From Fasciola hepatica (taxonomy: Eukaryota > Platyhelminthes > Trematoda > Plagiorchiida > Fasciolidae): a stretch of DNA of 64,000 nt. The stretch covers positions 1,729,001-1,793,000 of the forward strand of contig CANUEZ040000031.1 of the NCBI GenBank assembly GCA_948099385.1, given 5' to 3'. The stretch's first letter is position 1. Every line of letters starts with the position of its first letter. The notes under the pieces are model-generated. The model ran no database searches. It worked only from the letters and a program-made list of their open reading frames with translations, and was not told where the DNA came from. Shown here in pieces: positions 61,953-64,000 of this stretch. The translations under genes and the position numbers were made by a program.

Positions 61953-63925
61953 TTGACTGCCTGCAACGTCCGCACATCATGGCAAATAGGACAAAAAGTT
62001 GTCCATCCTTAAACCCTTTGGCATCCTCAAAATATACGGATGTCGTGTTTTCGAAGTGTTCATAAACGATCACTCGACCATGACACTTGTTCTGATTATT
62101 CGCTCAGTGTGCACTGTTAGACTATCTTCCAAACAACAATCGTTTGTATGCAGTTCGGTTGAACGATTCCGTACGTGTCAGCAGCAACAAACTGAAGCTG
62201 CCATGCTTGTTCGTTGTGTTTATGTTTGCGCTCATTGACTGCATTTCCTCTGGGTCCAAACGCCTTTTCTACCTGGATTTTTTCTCAGCAGCTTCCAGGG
62301 TTCCATTCAAAGGACAGGCAGTTATTTTTTGGGACTTCAACGCCCAAGTTAGCTTTTTGTAAGATTCACAAATGCACAGAGGTAGCCCGTTTGCTATTCC
62401 GGCATAATGCACCGGTACCGTCGATCGTCTCATTCACCTGTGCTCTGATCAAAATAGTTTCTGGCGAGTATGAACTTCTGATATAAGATGCGGCATAGAT
62501 CCACATTGAATCCTTCTACGTCTTCACAACATTGGACTAAGACTGACCATATTGCAGACGGCCACCACTAGTAAGGATCCACTGAGGATTGTTTCTTTTT
62601 TCATCTTTTTCTGTGGACTGAGATCATGCCTTGATATATATTGGCTTTGGTTTACACCTCTCCCTGGCCGTACAAAAGTGAAAACCACCCATCAAGCCCA
62701 GCGGCTTCTGGATGATAGTCGGCGATCTGCTTTCAAGGCGGAGCTGTTTACACGGTTATTGACACAACCGGATATGCAATACCCAGATGACCCCTGAAAA
62801 CCGATCAAGGAGGCATTGTATGCCGCCCCCAATGCCACATGGAACTCTGGCTCAATAAGTCTAACAAATTATGGATATCTTCAGGATCATTTGCTTTGTT
62901 GGACGCTTGCAAATCACTCTCTCTCTCTAAACGCCACATTGAATGAATGTCGTAAATCCCTGAGAAGCCAACTGACTCGCAGTCTGAGAAATGTACGTGA
63001 GCAGTGGTGGATTGCCGAATAATGGAGAACTGAGCAGACCGAGTCTATTTGCCGTACACGAAGTTTGATTAAAAGCAACGATTCATGGAAGACCGGTGTA
63101 ACTGTATTTAAAGGAATATAGCGGCTCACCTGATCACTCTCAGGGACGTCATCCGGATCGCAAGTTGAGTCACTTCAAGAAACAATACAGTTGGCCTGTT
63201 TCAACAGCAGATATTCCGGATACACCCGCCGGGAAAAAGATGAAGGTAAATATCAATCCTATATCATAAATGGTTACGCTGGAGCTAGAGTACTTGACAA
63301 GGTATGAATAAACTGAACCGGATGGGTTTTCCCCATTCTCTTTCAAGGATGCAGGCGGAGTGTGGTTTCGGAGGTAACACACCCGTGTTGGTAATCTAGT
63401 ATAATAAGCAGACTATCGCGGATTGACGAGAATCAGTGACTGTACCGGATTATAAGAAAGGGGACAAATCCTCTGGTGAGAACCCGGGGGATGAGCTTGA
63501 CCAAAGCCGAGTTCGTGCTCGTGTCTTTCTTTCACCAGATTTCACCACGAGTAGTGGTGTTCGTCAAGGGTGCTCTCATTGGCTGTCTGTCAGTATCGTA
63601 TATCGTAAAGGGTCTAGGGCGGTGTTGCTGCACCTTATCCCAGTTGGTAGGTACTTGTGCACAGTGCGACTTCAAGGTTCGTGAGATAGGTGAGACAGCC
63701 GTTTCGATAGAGGCAGTCTGCTAGTCGTTTTTTAATTAGAACTCACTTACTGCAGGGAATAAAGCAAAGAAAAACATTCAAAAAATGCTCCATGACTTCT
63801 TCCATCAGGCAAGCTGGGCTGATATCGTATTGTCGGCAGAAAACATGAGTGATTTAGATAGTCAGCTGCCATCAAAAAAACGTAATGAGGATGTCATTGT
63901 TAGCTAGATTCATGTTGAGCGGTAA
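61953..63925 (+). mobile_element. RTE-like LINE with endonuclease, decayed
   Basis: The element starts in the endonuclease (LTACNVRTSWQIGQK at 61953), then VRLNDSVRVSSNKLKLPCLF (about 62147) and IFWDFNAQV (about 62325-62350), an altered G-D-F-N-A-Q-V block. Linker pieces SRRSAFKAELFTRLL and RKSLRSQLTRSLRN follow. The reverse transcriptase then appears as GFSPFSFKDAGGVW, VPDYKKGDKSS (about 63443-63475), FTTSSGVRQGC (about 63541-63573) and WADIVLSAENMSDL (about 63820-63860). Normally about 150 residues separate KKGDKSS from FTTSSGVRQG, and here only about 22 codons remain, so the first catalytic aspartate region is deleted. The glycine of the endonuclease motif is replaced by tryptophan. It is the same group as the copies at 6568, 35620 and 52640. 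Confidence 0.75.
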
Positions 63926-64000
63926 ACTGGGACATGATTTTTGCTTTGTGCTCAGACCATCGCTTGTTCTTCGCCAGCCCGAAATTCAGACACTCCGGTC
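63926..64000. other. End of window, nothing assigned
   Basis: The last bases follow the final recognised LINE segment. The element may continue beyond the window. Confidence 0.4.

Overview
This window looks like intergenic or heterochromatin-like DNA from a eukaryote, most likely a flatworm and probably a trematode. No long intact gene is present. The recognisable protein signals are decayed retrotransposons: RTE-like LINEs, a CR1/Jockey-like LINE, and two Penelope-like elements with GIY-YIG endonuclease remnants. That mixture, a base composition near 40% GC, short intron-like gaps and no prokaryotic gene organisation support the assignment. It is an inference from the repeats, not from a marker gene.

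The dominant structure is repeated DNA. Unit A (about 6.7 kb) occurs three times in direct orientation: A1 (1-6567), A2 (8021-14827) and A3 (37134-43874). An older, shorter copy, A0, lies at about 31440-32660. A2 is followed by unit D1 and A3 by unit D3, so about 13 kb (6567-19665) is repeated directly at 35797-48625. A decayed RTE-like LINE lies in front of A2 and of A3 (6568-7964 and about 35620-37077). A second, older structure is an inverted repeat with arms of about 4.4 kb (32664-37030 and 52640-57023, roughly 80% identical by eye). Its loop of about 15.6 kb holds A3 and D3. Both arms carry the same RTE-like LINE at their inner ends.

Layout: 1-6567 A1; 6568-7964 LINE; 8021-14827 A2; 14828-19665 D1; 20110-20425 Penelope remnant; about 21400-22830 purine-rich strand; 22834-23199 LINE C-terminus (minus, tentative); 24130-24470 RTE fragment (minus); 25120-27010 CR1/Jockey-like LINE (plus); 27011-31440 no recognised gene; 31440-32660 A0; 32664-37030 left inverted arm with LINE; 37134-43874 A3; 43875-48625 D3; 50783-52010 Penelope element (minus); 52640-57023 right inverted arm with LINE; 57024-61950 unrecognised; 61953-63925 RTE-like LINE (plus).

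Possible cellular genes are weak. All three A units end with paired open segments, a canonical GT...AG intron of 87-88 bp, an immediate stop and an AATAAA signal, as if each were the 3' end of a duplicated gene. Substitutions between copies do not show strong protein constraint, so these are probably pseudogenes. I found no rRNA gene, convincing tRNA gene, CRISPR array or LTR pair. All comparisons were made by eye, so boundaries are good to tens of bases unless a junction is stated exactly.
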